Shown here piece after piece: positions 18,148 through 26,745 of a DNA stretch of 28,763 bases. Within the stretch, counting starts at the first letter, position 1; each line of letters begins with the position of its first letter. The position numbers and the translations under genes were made by a program. The stretch is from Basidiobolus meristosporus CBS 931.73 (taxonomy: Eukaryota > Basidiobolomycota > Basidiobolomycetes > Basidiobolales > Basidiobolaceae). The notes beneath the pieces are model-generated. The model was not told the origin of the DNA. It saw nothing but the letters and a program-made list of their open reading frames with translations, and did not search any database. The stretch lies in NCBI GenBank assembly GCA_002104905.1, contig MCFE01000877.1, forward strand, positions 1-28,763. The letters run 5' to 3'.

Positions 18148-21135
18148 CTACTCAATATATGTTGAATGCAGCAACTCTGGCCTAATTGCTGAGATTATAG
18201 CTGACAGCCTCATGATGAGTGCTTTTTGAGAATGAAACTGAAACAGTGCATCAGTATCTTTAAAACCAAAGCACTTCTCAGCATGAGTATAGTGAAAGTA
18301 GCTATTGCATCTTGGGCACTTAGAACCCAAGCACAAAGTACTCATTCTCCATCTGATTGCTTGCAGTGCAAAAAAGCAATCACTGATGTAGAAAGAAACA
18401 TCTGCCTGGCTATTGGAATGACGACTTGTAGCTGAGATCAGTCCAATTCTGTCTTGTGATGTTGAGACTCTGGAAATATTGCTAAGCTTTCTGAGAGCCA
18501 TAGCCACAGAAAGTGGTACATGTGTAGACTCTTTCTCAATCAAATATCCTTGGTAACCTTTTGAGCAGTGTATATCTTGATAAATCAGAGAACCTTTGGA
18601 GACAGGCATTTTGTCAGTCTTAATGCCTCTCACTAAGCTTTGCAGTGGATTATTTGGAGATGCTTGGGCATAATGATTGCCAAACTTGATTCCTAGTATT
18701 TCAAATTGATCACAAACTGCTTCAATTCCACATATGCTACAAATCAGTCTTTTATACTGCGCAGTGTGATAGTTTGAAGCATTCACTACCCAGCCAAGTG
18801 CTTGCTGCTGAATAAGCTCAAGCTTTAGCAATTGCAACTTGCAGAGTGATATATTCATGACAGGGGCAGCATACTCCCATCTTGATCGGATATAATCCCT
18901 AAATAAATGTAGCTTCACTAGTGGATGCCATCCAGAGCTATTGTGCTGAAGTACTGCTAGTGTACTTGCTGCCTTAGACACACAGTGCTCAATATGCAGA
19001 GGCCAGTCTATTCCTTTGTTGGTAACAGGGAGTCCTAAATAGAAGTATGTGGATGGCATTGGGAGCTTTATACCACCCCATGAGATATTCCATGAAGGAT
19101 CTGAACCAATGAATGCAGATTTGGAAATGTTAACTTTCATTGCATTCTTTGAGCACCATAGACTTAGGCTATCCAACATCAAGTTAGCATGCGTGATAGT
19201 GCTTGGTATAAGCATAATATCATCAGCAAACAGCAATACGGAAGGAATTGTTGTTGTATTTGCAAATGAAGCTAAGTCACCAGCCAAATCATTGATGTAA
19301 ATATTAAAAAGAAATGGTGACAGCAGTGAGCCTTGAAAAAGACCACGGTATCTTGGAAATGGCAATGAACGCAAGCCATTAATACTGACAGTAGAGTAGC
19401 AGTTGGTAAATAAAGAGTATATTAGCTTCAAAAGCTGCATTGATGCTCCTAGCAGCTGTAGCTTGTGGAGTAGCTTAGGAATCTTTACTTGATCATAGGC
19501 CTGTTTCAGATCAATGAATATGCAATTTGCACTTGTATTTTCTCCCATAAGATAGAATAGATCATGGGATATTACTGAGTGTGTAATGGTGGAGTAGCCT
19601 TTGCAGAAGCCTGCCTGTAGTGGATGGAATCTGGACAGCTCTAATGTGTTCATGTGCTTGAGTAGGCATGCTTCAAATAGTCTTCTGAACATGGTGGTTA
19701 GAGCCACTGGCCTAAATCCATCAATTGTACTGGATGAAGTCTTCTTTGGGATTGGATGAATATGGGATACGTTCCACTGAGATGGGGTGCAACCCAGTCT
19801 AAGGCAGGAGTGAAGCAATAGCAGCAGATCATTGAGAAAACTTGATGATTGCAACAGAGCTTTGATAATGCGGATGTGCAATGGATCCATCCCAGATGAC
19901 TTAGATGAAGGATATTTGCGGATTACATCCACAAGCGTACTTAGCTCAAATGATGAGGATGAAGAAAGCAAGTCTTTAAAGTGCATTCTACTTGGAGGTA
20001 CATAACCTTCCAAAAGCTCAGTTGGAGTGGGCATTGCAAAAATCTGCTTATAATAGTTGACCGCATCATCTAAAGCAGAAATGCAAGTGTCCCTTGAGTT
20101 AATAAATAAATGCGCATTTTGTATTCTTTGTGTACTTTTATAAAGCCTAGAGGCCTCTTGAGCTGCAGTCCTGGAGTTGCTCATCTTAAATATGCGCATT
20201 GTGGACAAGTTTGGTGTCTGATGCTTTTGTTGCACAGAGTAACTTCCAAGGAAACATTCACAGGTGGAGACCACTATTGAATTGAAAAGGGTGCTGGTTG
20301 CATCAATTGCGGCAGTTATCTTTGGCATTGGGCTCTGGCTATTGAGCTGACTAAGGAGCTTCCAAGCCGGCACCAGCATTGGTGACTCCATCTCATAATG
20401 GGAGCTAATAAGACTTTGGATTATAGGGTTGTCTAATGGCTGCAAGTAAAGTTTGATAGCATCTGATTCATAGTGTGTATGCATGACTTGCTGACGTAAG
20501 GAAATATCTGCTAGCATGAATACATGATCTGAGTGTGCCTTAAGTGTCTCACACTGAAAGGACCACTTACTGGGGTACCTATGGCTGATAAATGCATGAT
20601 CTGGGGTATTCTTAGGTAGGCTTGGTATGAGATGCCAAAGGCCCAGTTGCAATGCCAATTGCTCAAAAATATTAATGCATTCTTGTGGTACCACCCTCTG
20701 TACGCCATGTGCACTACCAAAGTGCGTGTTGATATCTCCAATCAAGGCTGTGAGTGGTTGGCGTGGCAGATACCTCACTAGGGTTGAGCATGGCATAGCT
20801 GGGGGGAAATATACCGCCATAATGCTTACAGAGCATAATTCAATAGTGATGGTATACTCTGTAGCTATGATGCTTGAAACCTGACTCCGCAACTGGGGAG
20901 AAATCAAACATAAAAGACCAGCTTTGTGATGACCACATACTGGCTTTGGAGCAACTTGAGATGATGAAGCAAGAAAGCATGGGTGTGACACATGCAATGC
21001 TTGGTCTACAAACCATGTTTCAGCTAAAAAAATAATATCATATGGGTTGTCTAATAAGCAAGTAACTTTTTTCCACTTCACGATGCTTAATCCACGACAG
21101 TTCCAATACCCTATCTTGAGGGATGGCTGGGTCAT
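18148..21135 (-). CDS. LINE ORF2: endonuclease and reverse transcriptase
   Basis: The protein nicks target DNA and copies the element RNA by target-primed reverse transcription. Residue numbers count from the upstream Met at 21144. An APE-type endonuclease is complete at 8-215: WNCRG (N15), AETW (E42), VYFPP, GDINTHFG (D137, N139), PDHAF and SDH (205-207). Reverse transcriptase spans about 400-690: IPKKTSSS, GFRPVALTT, motif A FIDLKQAYD (D545), motif B GLFQGSLLSPFLFN and motif C LLFADDIM (639-642). A C-terminal zinc knuckle has C943, C946, H954 and C958. No RNase H domain is visible. I prefer the Met at 21135 because its ATG overlaps the ORF1 stop as ATGA, an arrangement suited to termination-reinitiation. 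It looks functional. Confidence 0.92.
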   Translation of the reverse strand: MTQPSLKIGYWNCRGLSIVKWKKVTCLLDNPYDIIFLAETWFVDQALHVSHPCFLASSSQVAPKPVCGHHKAGLLCLISPQLRSQVSSIIATEYTITIELCSVSIMAVYFPPAMPCSTLVRYLPRQPLTALIGDINTHFGSAHGVQRVVPQECINIFEQLALQLGLWHLIPSLPKNTPDHAFISHRYPSKWSFQCETLKAHSDHVFMLADISLRQQVMHTHYESDAIKLYLQPLDNPIIQSLISSHYEMESPMLVPAWKLLSQLNSQSPMPKITAAIDATSTLFNSIVVSTCECFLGSYSVQQKHQTPNLSTMRIFKMSNSRTAAQEASRLYKSTQRIQNAHLFINSRDTCISALDDAVNYYKQIFAMPTPTELLEGYVPPSRMHFKDLLSSSSSFELSTLVDVIRKYPSSKSSGMDPLHIRIIKALLQSSSFLNDLLLLLHSCLRLGCTPSQWNVSHIHPIPKKTSSSTIDGFRPVALTTMFRRLFEACLLKHMNTLELSRFHPLQAGFCKGYSTITHSVISHDLFYLMGENTSANCIFIDLKQAYDQVKIPKLLHKLQLLGASMQLLKLIYSLFTNCYSTVSINGLRSLPFPRYRGLFQGSLLSPFLFNIYINDLAGDLASFANTTTIPSVLLFADDIMLIPSTITHANLMLDSLSLWCSKNAMKVNISKSAFIGSDPSWNISWGGIKLPMPSTYFYLGLPVTNKGIDWPLHIEHCVSKAASTLAVLQHNSSGWHPLVKLHLFRDYIRSRWEYAAPVMNISLCKLQLLKLELIQQQALGWVVNASNYHTAQYKRLICSICGIEAVCDQFEILGIKFGNHYAQASPNNPLQSLVRGIKTDKMPVSKGSLIYQDIHCSKGYQGYLIEKESTHVPLSVAMALRKLSNISRVSTSQDRIGLISATSRHSNSQADVSFYISDCFFALQAIRWRMSTLCLGSKCPRCNSYFHYTHAEKCFGFKDTDALFQFHSQKALIMRLSAIISAIRPELLHSTYIE

Positions 21136-22724
21136 TGACAGCACTCAGGGGGGGAGTGCTGCTCAATATCTGTGACAACAATTTCATCCGGGTTGGGTGC
21201 AATATCCATTGCACCAGCTGTTGAAGTGGAAGGCTCTTCTACATGTGGGCTAGGTGATATGGGAATGCTACATTCATTGCATAGGTCAGCTAAGTACTGC
21301 TTATACTGGGAGTTATTTGACAAGGTGTAAGATTGCTGAATTCGCTTCATATATGCCATTTTCACTTTCTGCGCCACTTCTGCAGAAGCATTAGGATCTA
21401 ATGGCTCTGAGGGGTTCACCTTTGAGAGCAGTGACAGGAAGGGATACTTGCGCATATGAGTAACAAAAGATTGAGCATATGAGGCAGACAGTGTAAATTC
21501 CACAGTACTTTTTCCAATAAAGTCAACACTCCATATTTTGGAGAGTTGGAACCGCAATGCATATAAAATAGACTTGACATCCCTAATGGGCTGTTGCTGT
21601 ATCCCCTGAAGATAAATTTGGCAGCATTGATGCCTTACTTCAGCTCTTGTAGTGGTAAATGGAGGCTTTGCTCCAACACATTTCCGCATGGCTGCCTCCA
21701 TTCTTTCCATCTCTGCTTTTGTTCCTGACCTTGCACATCTTTTGGCAATCTCTGCAAATGTTGGTCTTTTGGATTTTGCTATACATTTGCTATCAGGCGT
21801 TTTTATTTGCAAGTCTTTATTGCTAGCTTCTTGTTGCGTCCCATCTATGTGGGTTGCTGGCTTTTCCACATGGATTGCATTCTTTAGCATTTGCAATTCC
21901 CGCTGTTGGGAATTGCATGTATCCTTTATTTGCGCATTCTCTTCTACCAGTGACTTTTGTACTGCCAAAGCAGTCTTGTCAAGTGCAGAGCTGCTTTGCA
22001 ACCCAGAAGAGACGGCTGTTTGCAATCCAAGCAGGTTTTCAATCAGCAATGTGAGTTTCTCTAGTTTGGAGTCAAATGATTGAAGTTTTACATTGACTGA
22101 CTTCAAACTGTTTTCTAATATATTGATTTGTGAGTGTGCACTTGATACAACCTTATCTTCATGTGACGGTGAGTGGGCCTTCCGCCTCTTAGGGTGTTTT
22201 GACTGATACACCCTTTCAACACTAAATACATCATTGACCTGTATATCACTGGATTTATCATTTGATGAGTAGCCTGAGTACTCCGGCTCTCCAGAGGAGG
22301 TAGCAAGAATTGCTGTACTCTCATTATTAATCAGTGTTACTTCTGCAGTGGGAAGATTGTTGATCTCTGACGCAGAGCAAGATGCCCATTTTGATTTATG
22401 CTGTGTGTTATTTGCAGGCAGTAGGTCTGCTGAGAGAGAAAGGCATTCGGTCCAGAACTGCAAAGCCTTATATTTTGTGGCACAGTTTTTGCAGCGGAAG
22501 CAGCCATAAGTAGCTAAACCACTGCCATTTGAGTCTTTTGTAAACCCATAACCTGGACCACATTTTAGACAAGTAGCATTGTGTGGATTACTCCTATAGT
22601 ATGCCAGCGCAGATTTACTTGGCTCCATTTCCCAGTACCACCCTCTGGCAGGGGAAGTTATAGAAGTGTTAGGGGAACTAGTAGCCGTATTAGAATTGTG
22701 ATTATTTTCTGATGGTAAAGTCAT
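21132..22724 (-). CDS. LINE ORF1: nucleic-acid-binding protein with N-terminal zinc ribbon
   Basis: 530 residues, uninterrupted. Residues 52-81 form a cysteine cluster C52-x2-C55-x19-C75-x2-C78-x2-C81 with CLKCGPGYG and YGCFRCKNC, resembling a zinc ribbon and not a gag CCHC knuckle. A basic patch KHPKRRK (176-182) could act as a nuclear localisation signal. Residues about 197-283 are a probable coiled coil with regular leucine spacing. A folded region at about 330-430 includes the IYLQGIQQQPIRDV and DFIGKSTVEF strands, typical of RNA-binding ORF1 domains of fungal LINEs. Expected role: bind element RNA and form the ribonucleoprotein. The stop codon overlaps the ORF2 start. Confidence 0.85.
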   Translation of the reverse strand: MTLPSENNHNSNTATSSPNTSITSPARGWYWEMEPSKSALAYYRSNPHNATCLKCGPGYGFTKDSNGSGLATYGCFRCKNCATKYKALQFWTECLSLSADLLPANNTQHKSKWASCSASEINNLPTAEVTLINNESTAILATSSGEPEYSGYSSNDKSSDIQVNDVFSVERVYQSKHPKRRKAHSPSHEDKVVSSAHSQINILENSLKSVNVKLQSFDSKLEKLTLLIENLLGLQTAVSSGLQSSSALDKTALAVQKSLVEENAQIKDTCNSQQRELQMLKNAIHVEKPATHIDGTQQEASNKDLQIKTPDSKCIAKSKRPTFAEIAKRCARSGTKAEMERMEAAMRKCVGAKPPFTTTRAEVRHQCCQIYLQGIQQQPIRDVKSILYALRFQLSKIWSVDFIGKSTVEFTLSASYAQSFVTHMRKYPFLSLLSKVNPSEPLDPNASAEVAQKVKMAYMKRIQQSYTLSNNSQYKQYLADLCNECSIPISPSPHVEEPSTSTAGAMDIAPNPDEIVVTDIEQHSPPECCQ

Positions 22725-22869
22725 GATTGCATTAAACTGGCGGTAGTTGCAGCTTTTATAGCAACTAAAACATATGGTGACGTATTCTTGAGAGCATTTG
22801 AAGTGAAGGCTGTTTCACTTGAATTGGAACATGCTGCACTGGCTTATTACAACTGGTCACAGGCAAGGA

Positions 22870-23312
22870 CATTTAATATAAGACATAACTAACGGTTTTG
22901 GGGAGTTGGTGCGCATTTGTGTAAGGTGCTAGTAGTAGGTGAAATATAGTTTTGATGAAGCTTTGGTATATCACGGCACCACGCGGTAGTAAAGCAAACC
23001 AAGATATTATGACAACAACATTTAACACAAGACATAACTAAAGGTTTTGGGGAGTTGGTACACATTTGTGTATGGCACTAGTAGTAGGTGGAATGTAGTT
23101 TTGATGAAGCTTTGGTATATCATGGCACCACGCGGTAGTAAAGCAAACCAAGATTTTATGACAACAACATTTAACACAAGACATAACTAAAGGTTTTGGG
23201 GAGTTGGTACGCATTTGTGTATGGCACTAGTAGTAGGTGGAATGTAGTTTTGATGAAGCTTTGGGATATCTTGACACCACGCGGTAGTAAAGCAAACCAA
23301 GATTTCATGACA
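22870..23312. repeat. 149-bp tandem repeat, three units, upstream of the LINE
   Basis: Units begin at 22870, 23019 and 23168, exactly 149 bases apart; the third is slightly short. Shared words are ACATAACTAA, GGTTTTGGGGAGTTGGT, TAGTAGTAGGTG and CACCACGCGGTAGTAAAG. The array starts about 145 bases upstream of the ORF1 start codon. It could be a promoter array of the LINE, as in LINEs with repeated 5' monomers, or unrelated flanking satellite. Confidence 0.85.
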
Positions 23313-23389
23313 GGCTATGCAGTAGTTAAGCTCAGTGGCTCTCCACCTCCTCTGGAAATAGCTACGACAAACCATCTGTGGGTGTTGGA

Positions 23390-24145
23390 AGCCTGATCTT
23401 ATCCAACTATGGTTCTTGGAAGAATGCAAGAATTGCGACAATCAATGCTTACTGTTGAGATTGAAATCTCCCCTAATCAATGCACCCAATATGTTGATGG
23501 CACATCATGACGCGTTTTGTTCTTGGTTCAGGAAGAATGGCTCTCATTGGGTTCAGTTTGTTCCCGCTGCTGGTGATGAGCACCATGGCCAGCGCCTCTT
23601 CCTCACCATCCACTTGTCTAGTACAGTCAATGATAACACTTGAAGGCACCCTGGATCTTGAGCTGTTCAAGGATTCCTGGAAGAAGACTGCCCAACAGTA
23701 TCTCTCATCCGTGTATATGATAATGACCTTCAGTAAATCTTAGATATGTAAACATGATTTACAAAGCGTAAATCAGCAACAACTGTGGGACTATCTTGAG
23801 TACTCTTGCCACCCGCAATCTTCCAAACACTTAGTAAACCCTCTGACGCTGATCTTGGGGGGAGAATCATTCCCAGCATCACTAATTCATAGCCTGCAAC
23901 CGTTGATCCCAAACAGCCGTATTGTGAATGACTATGAGCCAACGGAAGCAACAGTGAGCTCGCTGACATGGGGACGTAGTACCAAAGTGTAATTGACTGC
24001 CAGTTCCCCTAGGAGCGGCTGGAGAGTTGTACATTGGCGGAGTTGGAGTGGCAAGATCCATTTTCAGGTGAGCAAGATGCAAGAATGTACAAGGCAGGCA
24101 ATGTTGCTTTCCTTAGTCAAGTCAAGGTTCATATTCTTTAGCATG
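23390..24145 (+). pseudogene. Nonribosomal peptide synthetase relic (C/E, C and A domain pieces)
   Basis: Recognisable NRPS pieces lie in co-linear order but in several frames with stops between them. At 23392-23580: PDLIQLWFLE then MLMAHHDAF, FRKNGSHWVQF, matching the start of an epimerisation or condensation domain. At 23625-23725: TLEGTLDLELF, DSWKKTAQQY and, shifted, RVYDNDLQ, a condensation-domain N-terminus. At about 23771-23830: LSTLATRNLP. At 23831-23990: LTLILGGE and VNDYEPTEATV, the adenylation core A5 (N-x-Y-x-P-T-E). At 23998-24065: PVPLGAAGELYIGG, core A7. At 24075-24135: RMYKAGNVAF, core A8. Functional enzymes select and activate an amino acid and join it to a peptide. Here large deletions, frameshifts and stops leave about 750 bases of several kilobases. 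The parent synthetase and product are unknown. Confidence 0.8.
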
Positions 24146-24175
24146 TCAGTGTTTTGTTATGGGATTCTTCAATGC

Positions 24176-24478
24176 CAACAATGAACCATTAATGTCATAT
24201 GCACCAACATATTATCACTATTGTCCCCAGACGCCTACCCATTGTTAGACAATGCTCAGGCATATTCCGCACAGAACACACAGGTGCATTTTGACAAGAA
24301 TCAGTATGACCAGGTGCACCAAGTAGATCAAACTTTGTACCAACCATCTACGCCAACATTTGTGCAATTTTTTACTCCCGATGAGGATGACACTCAAGAC
24401 TCGAGTGACGACAACGGATCATTGGATTTGACACGCACCGCATTCTCCTTACATTATCATGTATCCTACCCTCTATAA
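24176..24478 (+). pseudogene. Small secreted-protein family, copy 1 (decayed)
   Basis: Homologous to the copies at 26746 and 27618. It reads MSYAPTYYH, then after a one-base deletion continues SPDAYPLLDNAQAYS, the family signature QVDQTLYQPSTPTF and an acidic PDEDDTQDSSDD stretch. The end differs from the other copies (no basic tail). No signal-peptide exon is found upstream; the NRPS relic directly abuts it. It is therefore likely a broken 3' part. Confidence 0.65.
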
Positions 24479-24820
24479 TAGCTGGCCCTAGCTTGGGGTG
24501 ACAATACACTCAAGGAGACCCGATTTCCCCACATAAATTGAATAAGCTACTCATTACCTTCATGACGTTTCTTACCCTTCGCCTGGATTGGTTGCTAGCA
24601 AGGCCCAAGACCAATGAATGTACGCATCTTTGAGTACAACTGAGCTCATTGCTTGGGTATATATAGCATGAGAACCATTATAACATGGTTACAACCTTGA
24701 TGGTAGCAATAGTTAGTTAACTTTGATGAACTCACACTGTATCTGATTGAAAATTGGCATTCTCTCTACCATCATCGGCTCAATCGCATTGATATCGCGT
24801 AGTCTACATGATTACAGTAT
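24479..24820. other. Intergenic, no gene seen
   Basis: AT-rich. It contains GTTTCTTACCCTTCGCCTG near 24567, a block repeated near 28446, and a TATATATAG word near 24658. Confidence 0.35.
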
Positions 24821-24868
24821 GATAAATACACGGATAAATACACGGATAAATACACGGATAAATACACC
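24821..24868. repeat. 12-bp minisatellite, four units
   Basis: GATAAATACACG is repeated at 24821, 24833, 24845 and 24857; the last unit ends in C instead of G. Confidence 0.9.
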
Positions 24869-24981
24869 AATGTATACCCTAATATATACGCATATGCTTT
24901 TGATATTTCAGCAGTAGTGTGGTAATTCACGAACCACGGCTGATGATGTTTCATATTAATATAGGGTGACCAAATGATACA

Positions 24982-24987
24982 TTTATT
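24982..24987 (-). terminator. Polyadenylation signal AATAAA of the secreted-protein gene
   Basis: Minus-strand AATAAATG lies about 65 bases past the stop at 25052-25054. Confidence 0.45.
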
Positions 24988-25051
24988 TAATCAATGTATT
25001 GATTCCCACTGAAATATCTGATCTTGATGTGCCGACCTCTTGTACTTCTTC

Positions 25052-25522
25052 TTAGCTACGGGCGGCTGGCTGGGTGATGATGATCCGGGGCTGTTGCTGC
25101 TTAGGCTGATAGAGGGTTTGGTCGACTACCTGCGCTTGGTCAAACTGATTAGAGTTCGACAGGGCATCAGCATCACTGGATGACTGAGCGTTCACTCTGT
25201 CCAACAAGGCCTGTCTTGGTTGCAGGTCGGCTATATTGAAGTTGGGCATGTTGTAGGATGACTCTGGCTGAGTTGTAGTGCCATCCATCGAGTCTTCACC
25301 TTCCCCTTCATCTTCACCCCCATTCTCATCCATATAGTGATCACCCTCGTCCTGTTCCGGCTAATAGTCATCTGCAGGCAATTAAGTTTCTTGGTAGCAA
25401 GGACTTACTTGCTCCCCGCACAAACTGTCACCATAGCTAACCTGAGAAGAGGTATCTTCTGTGTCAGTGAATGCATGGATGGAAGCAAAGTACAAAGCGA
25501 GTAAAGTGAGAGTAAGCTGCAT
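25052..25522 (-). CDS. Small acidic secreted protein, two exons, VDQTLYQP family
   Basis: Exon 1 is 25409-25522 and exon 2 is 25052-25360. The 48-base intron starts GTAAGT and ends CTATTAG; this acceptor keeps the frame, whereas the nearer CAG does not. The product is 140 residues. It begins with a signal peptide (MQLTLTLLALYFASIHA), then a short Ser/Thr region with one Cys, an acidic stretch (DEGDHYMDENGGEDEGEGED), and a Gln/Asn/Ser-rich half containing ALSNSNQFDQAQVVDQTLYQP, ending ITQPAARS. It shares the VDQTLYQP block with three decayed plus-strand copies nearby, and is the only copy whose frame can be restored by splicing. No known domain. An exported, possibly effector-like protein is an inference from the signal peptide, size and family turnover. 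Confidence 0.7.
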
Positions 25523-25921
25523 TTTGATGAATAGCGTAAAACCAGTCGTAAGCTCACTTTATGGTGGTATTTGGCATAGTCTACTATACTACACCCTATA
25601 TCTGACTCACTTGAGGCCATGAATTCACATTCTATGTCCTGCTTTTGTTACCCATCAACTAACGACTTGTGAAGATATGAGCCCACAAAGATAAACAAAG
25701 GTAGTCCCTTAATCAAGCAATGGTGTTTATTTTGTTCTATTGCAATATAGTGTTTCTCCAGTTGTAGGACGTTCATCCTTGGCTCTATTAGTCGATGATC
25801 ATTATTTCGAACAACCATTTAGATTTTGACATGGTTTAGTCATTAGCAATCAAGTTAGAGCAAATGGTATGGATGATCGAGGTTTATTGAATTATGTGCA
25901 GTTGTTGGTACACTGAGTGTC
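25523..25921. other. Upstream region of the secreted-protein gene and 3' flank of the Cys-repeat copy
   Basis: No gene is seen. A minus-strand AATAAA lies near 25886, in the expected place for the 3' end of the Cys-repeat copy. Confidence 0.35.
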
Positions 25922-26030
25922 TTACATAAATTCAGTATACAGCGAGTCCTGCTGAGCACAATCACTGTCACACTGAGCATCTTCCACAGGTTCAGTGTAC
26001 TGCATATCCTGATCAACGCATCCCTCAGCG
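25922..26030 (-). pseudogene. Cys-containing 20-residue-repeat protein, C-terminal part, probably decayed
   Basis: The minus frame reads GCVDQDMQYTEPVEDAQ, then CDSDCAQQDSLYTEFM and a TAA. It is homologous to the copy at 28635, where the same codon is GAA and the protein continues MEDTQ. In-frame sequence runs upstream only to a TAA near 26045, unless spliced. A possible signal-like frame (TFLLAIIAAP) lies near 26170-26130, but I could not join it. A decayed copy is more likely than a working gene. Confidence 0.55.
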
Positions 26031-26049
26031 TACAATATTACTTAGACAT

Positions 26050-26700
26050 TCGAAGTCTCAACAGTTGGCAGAGCTTGGACTTGCAGGTGGCAATTACATG
26101 CTCGGTCGGATCATGACGAACTACGATAATGGACTCTTTTATGGTTGTTTTGGAGCAGCGATGATGGCCAGAAGAAAAGTAAAAAAAGTTGGTGTGATAA
26201 ATACACATTGATACCCTCAGCAATTACTATTCCCATGAATCTATGATTTCAAACTAACACGACACTAGGTTCATGTTTCGACTTAGCTAAGCGGACTTAA
26301 GGTGGTTGATGCAAAGCATAATGCAAAATCGTAAATCTGGCTCAGTATACTATCAATTCATTCATAATCCCATAATACTCATAAAAATAGCCACAAGTTA
26401 CTATATCACCGGAGTAGCTTAGCGCCCTTCGACAATGAGATCAAGAACGAAGCCATTCCTGTGTGCTCACCTCAAGTCATTGTCCCTTCACTACCGTGTA
26501 TGTCATTCCAAAGTGGTACCGCAAGCCCAGAAATGAAGAGGATTGTTTATTTTTCTTGATGTACTGAAGTGGTTGGCCGCCTGGATTACGGTGTGAATCA
26601 ACACCTATTCGCTGATGATTGCAATGAAAGTGAAATGCTGACTAACTCTACTCGCCTTTGCTTCATAATTTAGTAAGCTGGGTTTGGTTGCTGATGAATC
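26050..26700. other. Intergenic, no supported gene
   Basis: AT-rich sequence. A 61-codon minus frame (26038-26223) has no recognisable motif. Confidence 0.35.
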
Positions 26701-26745
26701 TAGCAAAGCAACTGTTTGCCTTGCAGTGTGTCATCCAGAGCCAAC

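Larger units (their letters stand above)
18000..22869 (-). mobile_element. Apparently intact two-ORF non-LTR retrotransposon (LINE)
   Basis: On the minus strand: a 5' leader of about 145 bases, ORF1 (530 codons), ORF2 (about 995 codons) overlapping by ATGA, and a 3' untranslated region of about 147 bases. The 3' end reads AATAAAGTATCTAAAAG and then CCTAACCCTG, so it carries a telomere-like tail instead of poly(A). Neither ORF has a stop or frameshift. The 5' boundary is uncertain: the 149-bp tandem units at 22870-23312 could belong to it. No clear target-site duplication was seen. Confidence 0.85.

Noticed and set aside
23507..23743. 78-codon frame with a signal-like N-terminus (LIGFSLFPLLVM)
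   Set aside because: The hydrophobic part is a frame-shifted reading of the NRPS relic; only its second half (TLEGTLDLELF) is real homology.
24772..24954. Minus frame with VYLS repeats
   Set aside because: The peptide repeat simply reads the 12-bp minisatellite.
26038..26223. 61-codon minus frame as exon 1 of the Cys-repeat copy
   Set aside because: The only candidate intron (GTAATT...TCTAAG) brings a stop into frame after joining; no consistent gene model was found.
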